A stretch of 35,693 nucleotides of DNA from Leptolyngbyaceae cyanobacterium SM2_5_2 (GCA_012031045.1 JAAUUR010000002.1:1-35693); one strand, 5' to 3'. Positions 21,185-30,092 are shown, counted from the stretch's first letter. A program made the numbers and translations. The notes: generated from the letters alone by a model not told the origin.

Positions 21185-22486
21185 TCAGCGTGACTGGGCC
21201 AGCCAGCTTTGGTAGCGAGTTGTTTCGGTCAATAGGGGGTTGATGCCAAACCAGCGGCCCTGGGGGTCACGATATTCGTAAAGAAACAGACTACGCACCA
21301 GAACGTTGTAGTCTTCGTCCCCCTGCACCGCCTGACGAGACACCGCCTGGAGCAGCAAAGTCCACTCATGATCGCTGACTAGACCGACCAGGCTATCGCG
21401 CTCATTGCGAATCACCGCCTCCAGGGTATCGCGTTGGAATGGCGGATCCTGCTTACGGAGGCAGCCATCGAGGAGGCGAATCAGGTTGCGCATGTGGCCA
21501 CCGCTGACGTGGCACAATCGATCCAGAGTAGCCAAATCCTCAAATACCTCGCCGACCTGGTCAATGCGCTGGTTCACATTCAGGTCAGGGAAAGCGCGAA
21601 TTAAAACCATTTGCCGCAGGAGGGCCAGTCCCTGTGAATTAGAGGTGCCGTCGCGATCCTGGAGCGGCACCATAGGCAGCACCAGCGGATTACTGCCAAA
21701 ACGATTGGACAACCGCACCAAATCATTAGAAAACATCAACTCCAGAGGAATGGTGTAAACCATGTGGCAGTCCAGCTGCTTGAGTTGCTCTCCCCGGTCT
21801 ACAAACAAGTATTCTGATTGCAACCGTCCCTGGCCTCTAGGCGCACTATCGACCCGATCCAGATTGTCCATAATGACCACTAACCGATTTTTATTCTGCT
21901 GCTGAAGGGCGGTATTCGCTGGGAGCAGCAACTCGTCATTAATAGCGGTGATGATATTCTTAGTGCGCGGCTCCAGGTATTGGCGGAGCTGACTACGCAT
22001 ATCCGGGCTTTGTTTGGCAGAGGCTGTAATGTTGGCAATGCCAGCGGAAAAGCTGACCTCTGAAATTTCCATTGGCGTTCGCAGGGTTTCGGCCAAATTT
22101 TGGAACAGCGTTTTTAAGTAATTTGGCTTAGTAACAATGCCAATGCTTTCCAGGTGCTCGCTAATATTGTGGGCGATGCTCAGCAAAATATCCGAGATTT
22201 CTACATCGGCCATTTCCAAATCGCGATCAGACTCGAAGTAGACGACTTCGTAGCGGCGCTGGGTGAGACCATTTTTGAGGCGAAACAGCTCCGTAGATTT
22301 GCCGCAGCCAATGTGACCCGTAAACAACTGAGTCGTCGGGCGATTGCTGGCCAGACGGGCAATTTTGCGCTCTAGCTCCTGCACCAGGTCGCCGCCGCGC
22401 ACGGTGGAAAAGTCGATGTAGTAACGCCTATCCCGCAGCGGCTGAGTGGGGTCGCAGGCTTCGTAGAACTCCTGGAGTTTCAGCAT
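21185..22486 (-). CDS. AAA-like P-loop ATPase, partner of the STAND protein
   Basis: 433-residue P-loop NTPase of unknown function. After a conserved-looking N-terminus (LQEFYEACDPTQPL, YYIDFSTVRGG) comes Walker A LFTGHIGCGKSTELFRLK (residues 57-65 hold GHIGCGKST). Walker B is RLVVIMDNLDRVD (201-210), followed by a sensor-like HMVYTIPLELMFS and a C-terminal helical lid with HVSGGHMRNLIRLLDG. This is an ORC/STAND-like AAA layout. It is the first gene of a two-gene unit; the TPR/STAND gene begins 2 bases after its stop, so they are surely co-expressed. I believe the pairing recurs in cyanobacteria but cannot check here. It could be chaperone-like, regulatory or defensive. Confidence 0.75.
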   Translation of the reverse strand: MLKLQEFYEACDPTQPLRDRRYYIDFSTVRGGDLVQELERKIARLASNRPTTQLFTGHIGCGKSTELFRLKNGLTQRRYEVVYFESDRDLEMADVEISDILLSIAHNISEHLESIGIVTKPNYLKTLFQNLAETLRTPMEISEVSFSAGIANITASAKQSPDMRSQLRQYLEPRTKNIITAINDELLLPANTALQQQNKNRLVVIMDNLDRVDSAPRGQGRLQSEYLFVDRGEQLKQLDCHMVYTIPLELMFSNDLVRLSNRFGSNPLVLPMVPLQDRDGTSNSQGLALLRQMVLIRAFPDLNVNQRIDQVGEVFEDLATLDRLCHVSGGHMRNLIRLLDGCLRKQDPPFQRDTLEAVIRNERDSLVGLVSDHEWTLLLQAVSRQAVQGDEDYNVLVRSLFLYEYRDPQGRWFGINPLLTETTRYQSWLAQSR

Positions 22487-22689
22487 AGGGCGGGTTGGCT
22501 AGGGTTGATTCCAGGGTATACGATAGAACCCGCCTACGGTAGAACGGGGGTAAAAATCTCTTAAACCCACGGCCCATTGCGGTGGAATCGCCGGGCTGAA
22601 AGATAACGGTGAAGTTGAGCGGCGGCCAGTAATCCTGAAACGAAGTGCGAAGATTTGATCCCGTCCGCTCCATGAGCGCTGTGAAAATA

Positions 22690-23300
22690 ACTCTCCCTTC
22701 TACAATGCCTTGAACGCCTGGCTGGGTCAATCGGTGCCCTGGGCGGATCGGGGCCATGACCGCCATCACGACTCAGTTAGGCTGGCACTACCGGATAATG
22801 CCTGCGGCCACGCTGCGCGAACGGGCGAAGCGCAATACCTGGATTTGGCGAGCCGGTCGCGGGTGGTGCCCATTGAAGGACATTCACCTTATACCTTCGA
22901 GGAATACGGCTGGCGCTTCGACATTGAGGAGGGGTTTCTCGACGACCAATCCAACGGCTGGAATCTCCAGAAATCCGAGATTCGCGACCTCTGTGCCCTC
23001 TCCCGGCTCTGGTTACTTGTGGCGGTCGCTACCCTCTATGTCACCGCCCAAGGGGGCGAAGTCGTTGCTGCGGGCTACCGTCGCTGGGTTGACCCCCATT
23101 GGTTTCGCGGCAATCGCTACTTTCGCATGGGCTGGGATTGGCTGAAAGCGGCCTTAGCGAACGGGTGACCACTCATCCATCATGTCTGTTTCACCCATAA
23201 CCGCGATCCTGAACCCGCAATGACCTCTCGGAAGCAGCATGAGCAGCGCACCTATGGAGTCGAGTTCAAAATACACACGTACGGCTATGCCGCCGATTAG
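22690..23300 (+). pseudogene. Decayed DDE transposase remnant
   Basis: Fragments of one transposase lie in order but in different frames. They are FYNALNAWLGQSVPWADR (from about 22700), TQLGWHYRI and NTWIWRAGRGWCPLKDIHL (22756-22870), then EEYGWRFDIEEGFLDDQSNG through RRWVDPHWFRGNRYFRMGWDWLKAALANG (to 23165). A TGA at 23166-23168 replaces what looks like Trp, after which the same frame continues PLIHHVCFTHNRDPEPAM to a stop at 23300. The DIEE segment is the typical catalytic Glu region of IS4-type transposases. The middle is missing, so the element is dead. Family naming is from memory of similar cyanobacterial transposases. Confidence 0.72.
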
Positions 23301-23317
23301 TTTTGTCCGTCAGCCAG

Positions 23318-23435
23318 TAAGTAGCCGTGTCTAACTTAATTGTAAGAAGGGAGTTTGGGGGCTGCGTCCCCAGGCAGGGGTTTCACCCCCTCCACCCCCT
23401 CCTGCGTCTTCTATTTAATTGCACCCACCTACTTA
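23318..23435. repeat. Small element with imperfect inverted ends (MITE-like)
   Basis: The right end CTATTTAATTG...CTACTTA (23411-23435) resembles, in inverse, the left end TAAGTAG...CTTAATTG (23318-23342). The 25-base right end matches 20 of 25 positions of a second copy at 30068-30092. Between the ends are G/C hairpins such as GGGGGCTGCGTCCCC. It lies right after the transposase remnant, but the ends do not visibly belong to that element. I read it as a nonautonomous repeat. Confidence 0.5.
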
Positions 23436-23502
23436 GTGCGACTTTAGCCTGATTAAAGAACCAAGCAATTTCTACGTTAGATTTTTCAGTTGAATATCCA
23501 AA

Positions 23503-24129
23503 TTAATGTTCAAAAATACTGTTGTATTGCAGTAAGTCCAGGCTGACAAATGTAGGCAGGCATTGGAAACATTCCTGTGCTAATTCCCATCGCCCTTCAC
23601 GCCTGAGCATGGCTTCTAAAGTGGTGTGAATGTTATGCAAATAGCGGACATCGTTAGCGGCATAGCGAAGCTGCTCTTCAGACAAATTCATCACATTGCC
23701 CCAGTCTGAACTTTGGGCGGTTTTATCTAGCTCGGTGCCTTCTAGCTCTTTAACAACATCCTTGAGGCCGTGTTTAGGGCTGTAGGTACGGCTGAGCTTG
23801 CTGCTAATTTTAGTGCAAAAAACAGGGTTAACCCAAATGCCTAGATGATAGCGCAGAGTGGCTAGGTCAAACCGGGCAAAGTGAAATAGCTTGAGGATAT
23901 GGGTTGTCTCCAAAAGCTGCTTTAGGTGCGGAGCTTCAGTCTGGCCTAGTTCGATACGAACCACCGCTACGTACCCGGAGGAATCCGCTAGTTGCACTAG
24001 GCAAAGGCGATCGCGCTGGGGTAGTAACCCCATGGTTTCAGTATCGCAAGCTAGCACACTAGCCTGGAGGTAGTGGTCGAGCAGATCAGCCGAGAGGTCG
24101 CGATCGCAAATTTCAAAATTATCCGCCAT
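23503..24129 (-). CDS. Ribonuclease D-type 3'-5' exonuclease
   Basis: DEDD-family exonuclease, short cyanobacterial form without HRDC domains. Motif I is LACDTETMGLLPQRDRLCLVQL, with the DxE pair. Motif II is LKLFHFARFDLATL, and motif III is LRYAANDVRYLHNIH (Tyr and Asp of the DEDDy type). 208 residues from ATG 24129 (MADNFEICDRDL), which matches the usual family start; an in-frame ATG at 24138 would add MVV. Likely acts in tRNA or small RNA 3' trimming. Its upstream side overlaps or abuts the DUF29 remnant, so the native promoter context may be altered. Confidence 0.88.
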   Translation of the reverse strand: MADNFEICDRDLSADLLDHYLQASVLACDTETMGLLPQRDRLCLVQLADSSGYVAVVRIELGQTEAPHLKQLLETTHILKLFHFARFDLATLRYHLGIWVNPVFCTKISSKLSRTYSPKHGLKDVVKELEGTELDKTAQSSDWGNVMNLSEEQLRYAANDVRYLHNIHTTLEAMLRREGRWELAQECFQCLPTFVSLDLLQYNSIFEH

Positions 24130-24149
24130 GACAACCATCCTGATTTTTT

Positions 24150-24481
24150 CTCGGTTGGGGGTAGCCAATCATCATCCAGAGTTTGTTCCTGGCTAAAGCT
24201 AGGAACATCGAGAACTACTAGGTCTGGGCCTAGCTCAATGGCCTTAAGAAATAGCCTTCGAGCATTTTTGTATTGTTTAGGAGATGCTCACATAATCGCA
24301 TTAAATAGCTCGAAAGCGATCATTTATCGCTTCTGCCCAAACTCTCTATCTCCTCAATTAAATTATCCAAATCCAGACCGACAAAATTCTGAGCTTTTAA
24401 CTGTGCTACCGTTTCGTCCAACCAGAGTTGGTAATCCACTTCATAAAGGGACTTAAGACTTGGATCAGCCGCTATGCTCAT
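24150..24481 (-). pseudogene. DUF29 family remnant
   Basis: ATG 24481 opens a typical DUF29 N-terminus: SLYEVDYQLWLDETVAQL, then LDLDNLIEEIESLGRSDK. A TGA follows where an Arg codon (CGA) is expected, then SLSSYLMRLCEHLL continues in frame. After that the central helices are missing, and another frame gives the C-terminal NARRLFLKAIELGPDLV and DVPSFSQEQTLDDDWLP. So the gene has a stop plus an internal deletion of tens of residues. DUF29 proteins are abundant, often mobile-associated genes in cyanobacteria; this copy is dead. Confidence 0.72.
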
Positions 24482-24554
24482 TTGCACGGTTCTTCCTTAG
24501 TTAGCTGCCGCCTCAGAGTTTTGAATGTTGAATTCAAAACTAATCACTCAAAAT

Positions 24555-25810
24555 TTACCCCAAATCTCCTAGCGCCTTGGCCACCGTCTGCACATCCTTA
24601 TCACCCCTGCCAGAGGAATTAATCACAATCCGGGGATTCCCAGCCAGTTGGGGGCAGAGGTATTCCAGGTAGGCAAAGGCGTGGGCCGTTTCTAAGGCGG
24701 GAATAATCCCTTCCAGGCGAGAAACCCGTTGAAAAGCATCCAGTGCTTCCTGGTCGGTAACACTATAATATTCGGCTCGTCCGGCATCCTTCAAAAAGCT
24801 GTGCTCAGGGCCAACGCCGGGGTAGTCAAGCCCCGCACTGATGGAGTGGGCCTCGATTACCTGGCCATCGCTGTCTTGCAGCAGGTAGCTCATGGCTCCG
24901 TGGAGCACGCCGACCCGACCCGCTGTTAGCGTGGCCGCATGTTTACCGGTGTCCACGCCGCTACCGGCCGGCTTCAATGCCAATCATCCGCACAGTGGGT
25001 TTCATCCACAAACTCGTGGAACAGACCCATGGCGTTAGAGCCGCCGCCCACGCAGGCCAGCAGAATATCCGGCAGGCCGCCAAATTTTTGCAGGCACTGA
25101 GCGCGGGTTTCTTCCCCAATGATGGCGTGGAAATCGCGCACCAGCATCGGGTAGGGGTGCGGCCCAGCCACGGAACCCAGAATGTAGTGGGTGGTTTCTA
25201 CATTTGTCACCCAGTCGCGGATGGCTTCAGAGGTGGCATCTTTGAGGGTGCCGGTACCGCCGCCACGCCCCGCACTTCCGCCCCCATCAGCCGCATGCGG
25301 AAGACATTCAGTGCCTGCCGCTCCATATCGTGAACGCCCATGTAAATAACGCACTGGAGGCCAAACCGGGCGCATACCGTAGCGGTGGCTACCCCGTGCT
25401 GGCCCGCCCCGGTTTCGGCGATAATGCGCGGCTTGCCCATGCGCTTGGCCAGCAACACCTGACCGAGGGCATTGTTAATTTTGTGCGCCCCCGTGTGGTT
25501 GAGGTCTTCGCGCTTCAGGTAAATGTCTGGGCCGTTGCCATCGGGGCGGCGATAGTGAGCCGTCAACCGTTCGGCAAAGTAGAGGGGGCTGGGCCGTCCT
25601 ACGTAGTCGGCCAATAACCCATTCAGCTCGGCCTTAAACTCGGCCTCGTCCCGATAGCGATAGAATGCCTGCTCCAACTCACTCAGGGCGGGCATTAGCG
25701 TTTCGGGCACGTATTTGCCGCCAAACTGGCCAAAGCGACCCAGGGCATCGGGGCGAGGGGCTTGAAGATTGGCAGCGGTTTGGCGGGGGGGAGATCGGCG
25801 TTTGGGTCAC
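24555..25810 (-). CDS. trpB: Tryptophan synthase beta chain, four frame breaks
   Basis: PLP enzyme joining indole and serine. The protein is complete only across frames. Residues from [27 protein letters not shown] lead to the PLP lysine motif [13 protein letters not shown] and [13 protein letters not shown], in one frame to about 25258. [17 protein letters not shown] through the phosphate loop [16 protein letters not shown] follows in the next frame. Another frame gives [16 protein letters not shown] to [18 protein letters not shown]. Length changes lie near 24968 (+1), 25008 (+1, an extra A), 25258 (-1) and in the G7 run 25785-25791 (+1). With the last repaired, a GTG at 25810 gives [21 protein letters not shown], a sensible start. 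All catalytic motifs are retained, so I suspect sequence errors, though a decaying second copy is possible. Confidence 0.85.
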
Positions 25811-25883
25811 GGGGGCTAAGGGATGAACAGCATCAGGTAGCCCCTATTATAGGGAATGAGCAGGCACGGCGCTATTAGGTTGA

Positions 25884-27425
25884 TCAATGCCCGGCCATGC
25901 GGTGGCCAATCTCTTTGACATCGGCCTCAGCCATGGGGCTGTCATAGGCAAAGTGTCCTTCGCTAATCACCAGGATGCGATCGGCCAGGGCCAGCAGTTC
26001 ATCCAGGTCTTCGCTGACCAGCAGCACGGCCACGCCACGGTTGCGAGCATCAACAATAGAACTATGGATGAAATCTACGGCCTTAAAATCTAGCCCAAAG
26101 CAGGGGTTAGCGGCAATCAGCAGCTTAATGTCAGGGGAGGACAACTCACGGGCCAGCACCGTGCGCTGGACGTTGCCACCAGAGAGGTGGTGAATGGGGG
26201 TTTCTGGCGACGGCGTTTTTACCGAGAATGCTGTAATCAGCTCCTGCGCTGTCTGACGAATGGCCTTGAGCACTAGCCACAGGTTCCATTTGGCCTGGGG
26301 TGGGCGGTCGAAGGTACGCAGAGCCATGTTTTCGGCTACGCTCATGCCCGGTACGCAGGCATTACGGAGGGGTTCCTCTGGCAGGGCATAGACCCCGTAG
26401 CGGGCCATTTCAGGCCGAGTAGCTCCGTAGGGTTCGCCATTGACTCGAACTTCGCCCTGGGTGGCGGGGCGCTGACCGGCTAGCACTTCTACCAGTTCCC
26501 GCTGGCCATTGCCTGATACCCCGGCAATGCCGACAATCTCGCCGGTGTGCACGGCCAAATCCACCGGGCCAAAGGCTACTACGCCGTTGTCTTTATTGGC
26601 GCAAAGACCATGCACTTCCAGCACAGGGACACGTTCAGTCTGTTCAGCCTTGGCTACGTCCTTAGGCTGGCGTTCTTCGCCCAGCATCATGTGGGCCATG
26701 TCGGCCACGGTTAAGTCTTTCACCGGCCCATTTCCAGCCAAGTGGCCCTTGCGAAGTACCGTTACCTCATCGGTAAAGGCCATCACTTCTCGGAATTTGT
26801 GGGTAATCAGCAACACACTGAGATGACCAGCCTGTACCTCCTGCCGTAATAGCCCCAAAACTTCGTCCGCTTCATCGGGAGTCAACACTGAGGTGGGTTC
26901 ATCCAGAATTAGGATGCGGCTTTTCAGATAAAGTTGCTTGAGAATTTCTAACTTTTGCTTTTGCCCAGCGGCCAGTTGCGCCACCGGTAGGTCAAGATCT
27001 ACCCGAAAGGGAGATTGATCCATAAACCCATGGAGGGCGTCGTACTCGGCGGCCCAGTTGATAATCTGCCTGTGGTCGTAGCGAGACAGCACAAGATTTT
27101 CAGCCACCGTCATCGCCGGTACCGAGGTGAAATGCTGATACACCATGCCGATGCCGACTTCGTGGGCATCCTTAGGGCTATCGACGGCATGGAGTTGGTC
27201 GTCAATCATAATTTGCCCGGACGTAGGGGTGTAAAAGCCCATGATGCACTTGACCAAGGTGCTCTTACCGGCCCCATTTTCCCCCAGTAGGCCATGAAAG
27301 GTGCCAGGCTTCAGGGCCAAGTTGACATCCTGAAGCGCCACCAGGGAACCAAAGTGCTTGGTCATATTGACGACCTTTAGTTCAGGCGGAGCGGTTTTGA
27401 CGGCGGGTGCGGCAGTGGTGGTCAT
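25884..27425 (-). CDS. Duplicated ABC ATPase of a nucleoside/simple-sugar importer
   Basis: Two ABC domains in one chain, as in RbsA, MglA and NupO. Domain 1 has Walker A GLLGENGAGKSTLVK near residue 50, the Q-loop MVYQHF, a diverged signature AAGQKQKLEILKQL, and Walker B ILILDEPTSVLTPDE. Domain 2 has the degenerate Walker A GVSGNGQRELVEVL, the signature LSGGNVQRTVLARE, and Walker B-like LLIAANPCFGLDFKAVD; this asymmetry is normal for the class. Start ATG 27425 gives MTTTAAPAVKTAPPELKVV; upstream sequence in the same frame lacks homology. 513 residues. Partner permeases and a BMP-type binding protein are not in the window. It lies 41 bases after cobD. Confidence 0.88.
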   Translation of the reverse strand: MTTTAAPAVKTAPPELKVVNMTKHFGSLVALQDVNLALKPGTFHGLLGENGAGKSTLVKCIMGFYTPTSGQIMIDDQLHAVDSPKDAHEVGIGMVYQHFTSVPAMTVAENLVLSRYDHRQIINWAAEYDALHGFMDQSPFRVDLDLPVAQLAAGQKQKLEILKQLYLKSRILILDEPTSVLTPDEADEVLGLLRQEVQAGHLSVLLITHKFREVMAFTDEVTVLRKGHLAGNGPVKDLTVADMAHMMLGEERQPKDVAKAEQTERVPVLEVHGLCANKDNGVVAFGPVDLAVHTGEIVGIAGVSGNGQRELVEVLAGQRPATQGEVRVNGEPYGATRPEMARYGVYALPEEPLRNACVPGMSVAENMALRTFDRPPQAKWNLWLVLKAIRQTAQELITAFSVKTPSPETPIHHLSGGNVQRTVLARELSSPDIKLLIAANPCFGLDFKAVDFIHSSIVDARNRGVAVLLVSEDLDELLALADRILVISEGHFAYDSPMAEADVKEIGHRMAGH

Positions 27426-27466
27426 AGTGGCAAGGCGAAGAAGACGCCAACGAAGTAAACGTAAAA

Positions 27467-28594
27467 TTACTCTGCATGATACGGCCAACAGCTCTGCAAA
27501 GCTGTCAAAAAACGTTCATTTTCAAAATTTGTTCGCACGGCTACGCGCAGGTAACGATCGCCCAGTTCTGCAAAGCTAAGGCAATCCCTAATCAAAATGC
27601 GATGTTGTTTCAGCAACCGCTCTTGCAGGGGCAGCACCGATTGCTCAGCCTGCACTAGCAGATAATTTGCGGCCCCCATTAAGGGATATAACCCCGGCAA
27701 GTTGGCCAAGCCATCCCACAGGGCTTGCCGAGCCGGAGGCAACCACTGCCAGGTTTGAGCCTGAAACTCGTGATCGGCTACCGCTGCAATGGCGGCGGCG
27801 ACGGCCAGTTCATTCACCGGCCAGGGGTCGCGCCACTGCTGCCAGCGGCGCAGGCGGTCGGGGTGGCCGATGGCGTAGCCAATCCGTAGGCCAGGCAAGG
27901 CATAAAACTTGGTGAGCGATCTCACCACCACCAGATTGGGATGCTCTGTTACCCAGGGAATCAGGCTTTGGGCCTGGGAGGGCGGTAAAAAGTCCATAAA
28001 GGCTTCATCCACCACGACTAAGCTAAAGCGCTCTAACAGCGGCAGTAGATCCTGGGCCGCCAAGAGATATCCGGTGGGATTATGGGGATTGTTAATCAAA
28101 CAACCGGCCGCCGTCTCAGGAAAAGACAGGTCAGCGTTGAACAAACCTAGCTCACTTACCGCCCGGTCTGATGCTTGGGAGGCCAGTAGCGGCCAGGGCA
28201 GGCAGGTCACCCCAAAACTTTGCAAGGCCCGCTGGTAATCACCAAAGGCAGGAACCAACACATAGGCAGCCGCAGGCTGGGAATTTGCGCTCAGATCAAG
28301 GTCGCGGGCAGCCCAGGTTAACAATTCCGCCGCCCCGTTTCCGGGCAATAGCCAATCAGCCGCCAGACCATGATAATTCGCTAGGGCCGCCCGTAGCTCA
28401 CCATAGTAGGGATCGGGATAGTGCTGCAACCTACCCATGGCCCCCTGGATGGCCACTAGAACTGAATCAGGTGGCCCCAAGGGGTTAATGCTGGCCGAAA
28501 GATCTAAAAGAGAATTGGGGGAACAGCCCGCGATTTCAGCCGCCCAAGCTAAATTCCCCCCATGCACAGGTCGAATTGACGTTGAATGAGACAA
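27467..28594 (-). CDS. cobD: Threonine-phosphate decarboxylase (cobalamin synthesis)
   Basis: PLP fold-type I enzyme making (R)-1-aminopropan-2-ol phosphate for the B12 nucleotide loop, related to histidinol-phosphate aminotransferase. Landmarks are VHGGNLAWAAEIAGCSP and LDLSASINPLGPP at the N-terminus, YPDPYYGELRAAL, LPGNGAAELL, CLINNPHNPTGYLL, VVVDEAFMDF, and the PLP lysine in VRSLTKFYALPGLRIGY. The frame opens with TTG 28594, 8 bases after the HU stop; no ATG lies upstream, and the family needs residues before VHGGN, so TTG is the best start. 375 residues. HisC-like paralogues are the main alternative, but the VHGGN start favours CobD. Confidence 0.86.
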   Translation of the reverse strand: MSHSTSIRPVHGGNLAWAAEIAGCSPNSLLDLSASINPLGPPDSVLVAIQGAMGRLQHYPDPYYGELRAALANYHGLAADWLLPGNGAAELLTWAARDLDLSANSQPAAAYVLVPAFGDYQRALQSFGVTCLPWPLLASQASDRAVSELGLFNADLSFPETAAGCLINNPHNPTGYLLAAQDLLPLLERFSLVVVDEAFMDFLPPSQAQSLIPWVTEHPNLVVVRSLTKFYALPGLRIGYAIGHPDRLRRWQQWRDPWPVNELAVAAAIAAVADHEFQAQTWQWLPPARQALWDGLANLPGLYPLMGAANYLLVQAEQSVLPLQERLLKQHRILIRDCLSFAELGDRYLRVAVRTNFENERFLTALQSCWPYHAE

Positions 28595-28602
28595 GGTAGG
28601 AT

Positions 28603-28896
28603 TTACTTAGCCACCTTTTCTTTGAACAATTTGCCTGCTGAAAAAGCTGGCACCTTGGTCGCCGGTATTACCATCGTATCGCCAGTTTTGGGATTGCGCC
28701 CCTCACGCTCCTTGCGCTCCCGACGCTCAAAGGAACCAAAGCCAACCAGGGTAACTTTGTTGCCTTCTGCCACCGCTTCCATGATGGCATCAATGGTGGC
28801 GGTGATTACTGAGTCCACGTCTTTTTTCGTAATCGGCTTATCTAAGCTAGCAGAAGCCTTCTCGGCCACCTTATCAATGAGTTCGCCTTTGTTCAT
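28603..28896 (-). CDS. hup: HU family DNA-binding protein
   Basis: Histone-like nucleoid protein. ATG 28896 gives MNKGELIDKVAEKASAS, preceded by AGGAG with about 7-base spacing; a GTG one codon earlier is also possible. Family motifs are VGFGSFERRERKEREGRNPKTGD, which includes the DNA-binding beta-arm, and VPAFSAGKLFKEKV at the end. 97 residues, normal. It is the first gene of the leftward HU-cobD-ABC-trpB series, with cobD 8 bases away. Confidence 0.97.
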   Translation of the reverse strand: MNKGELIDKVAEKASASLDKPITKKDVDSVITATIDAIMEAVAEGNKVTLVGFGSFERRERKEREGRNPKTGDTMVIPATKVPAFSAGKLFKEKVAK

Positions 28897-29355
28897 CACT
28901 GTCTCCTATGGGAAAAGGAACATTCGAGGCAATTAACCACCTGCCGCTGATAGGCCACTATGACCATAACCGACAGAATGGCTGAAACCCCTGTAAACTG
29001 AGAATTTCACTGCCCCATTCTAAGGGCAACTTTAAAAAAGTGGATCGTCAAAGGCTTTAATTTATGTAGATTTCGGGCTTTTTTAAGAAAGTTAACGACT
29101 TAGGCCGTCTTTTTGTCCTGCGGACGGGAGTAATGGCAACCATTGAAACGCCATCACAGATAGCCCTACAGCGGTTTAGGGGCGGGTACCAGGAACATCA
29201 CCACCAGCGGGAATCCTGACCCTAGCAACCCGGTTGGGTAAGTTGTGTCTCTATAGGCGCGGCTTCTAGCCGCCAGCTTTGAGAGTTTGGCCAATCAACC
29301 AGAGCAGTCCCTTAAAAATTGGTTTGGAACCAGAGCTTAAAATGGTCGAAAGACG
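28897..29355. other. Noncoding gap between divergent HU and Uma2 genes
   Basis: 459 bases. The HU promoter should lie in the left part. An AT-rich stretch at about 29030-29095 contains CTTTAAAAAAG and, inverted, CTTTTTTAAG, which could form a loose stem. A compact GCGGCT/AGCCGC hairpin (29259-29273, 3-base loop) lies upstream of Uma2. I see no ORF or RNA gene that I can support. Confidence 0.45.
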
Positions 29356-30015
29356 ATGGGGCTAACGGCAATGGTTCTCCTGCATGAATTGACTAACCGA
29401 ATCACCCTGGACGACCCGGAAGAACGGAGGGTTCTGAGTCGAGTGTCGTGGGAGCAGTACGAAGCCCTGCTGGCAGATTTGGGGGATGGGTCAGCCTATC
29501 GGGTTCATTTTCTAGATGGAGTGTTAGAAATTTTGGCACCCAGTCGCAACCATGAAAGCGGGAAAACCCGGATTGGCGATTTACTGCTGATCTATTTCCT
29601 GGAAACCAATACCGAATACTTTCCGATGGGTTCGACTACGCTGAAAAAGCCAGAACGACAGGCGGGCGGCGAACCGGATGAGAGCTACTGCATTGGCACG
29701 GACAAGGAATTCCCTGATCTGGCGATTGAGGTGATCGTCACCAGCGGCAGCATCAATCGCCTGGAGTTGTACCGACGGCTAGGGGTAAGGGAAGTGTGGT
29801 TCTGGCAAAAGCATCGCCTTTCCCTGTATCACCAGCGAGAGGAAACCCCTGACCAGTTTGCCGAAACCGCTGGGTATGAGCCCATTCAACAGAGTGAAGT
29901 GCTGCCCGATCTGGATCTGGGGTTGCTGACCCGCTGCCTGCAAAATCTCAATCCGTTAGCGGCGGCCAAGGCTTTTCGGCAGGAGTTGCAAGAACAAGGG
30001 ACGGCCATCGGTTAA
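29356..30015 (+). CDS. Uma2 family (DUF820) restriction endonuclease-like protein
   Basis: Member of the large cyanobacterial Uma2 family with a PD-(D/E)xK nuclease fold. Landmarks are VSWEQYEALLADLG, YRVHFLDGVLEILAPSRNHE, then PDLAIEVIVTSGS carrying the PD and ExV acidic residues, and YRRLGVREVWFWQKHRLSLY. 219 residues. The start ATG 29356 is reasonable; ATG 29371 is possible. Function in the cell is unknown; these genes are often multicopy and may derive from mobile elements. Intact. Confidence 0.85.
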   Translation: MGLTAMVLLHELTNRITLDDPEERRVLSRVSWEQYEALLADLGDGSAYRVHFLDGVLEILAPSRNHESGKTRIGDLLLIYFLETNTEYFPMGSTTLKKPERQAGGEPDESYCIGTDKEFPDLAIEVIVTSGSINRLELYRRLGVREVWFWQKHRLSLYHQREETPDQFAETAGYEPIQQSEVLPDLDLGLLTRCLQNLNPLAAAKAFRQELQEQGTAIG

Positions 30016-30034
30016 TGAGGGTGTAGAAAAGTCC

Positions 30035-30055
30035 CCCTCTCGGTGCGAGAGAGGG
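30035..30055. terminator. Hairpin after Uma2 gene
   Basis: CCCTCTC (30035-30041) pairs with GAGAGGG (30049-30055) around a 7-base loop, 20 bases after the Uma2 stop. It lies between convergent genes. No T-run follows, so termination is only suggested. Confidence 0.4.
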
Positions 30056-30067
30056 CCGCTCCATCAT

Positions 30068-30092
30068 CTATTTAATTGACCACGACTACTTA
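30068..30092. repeat. Second copy of the CTATTTAATTG repeat end
   Basis: CTATTTAATTG followed by ACCACGACTACTTA matches 20 of 25 positions of the right end of the element at 23411-23435. Its last bases supply the stop codon of the leftward hypothetical gene (30090-30092). No matching inverted partner is seen nearby. Confidence 0.5.

Noticed and set aside
22710-23168. Intact small protein of 152 residues
   Set aside because: Only parts of the frame resemble a transposase; the rest is out of frame with matching parts in the neighbouring frame, so it is a relic.
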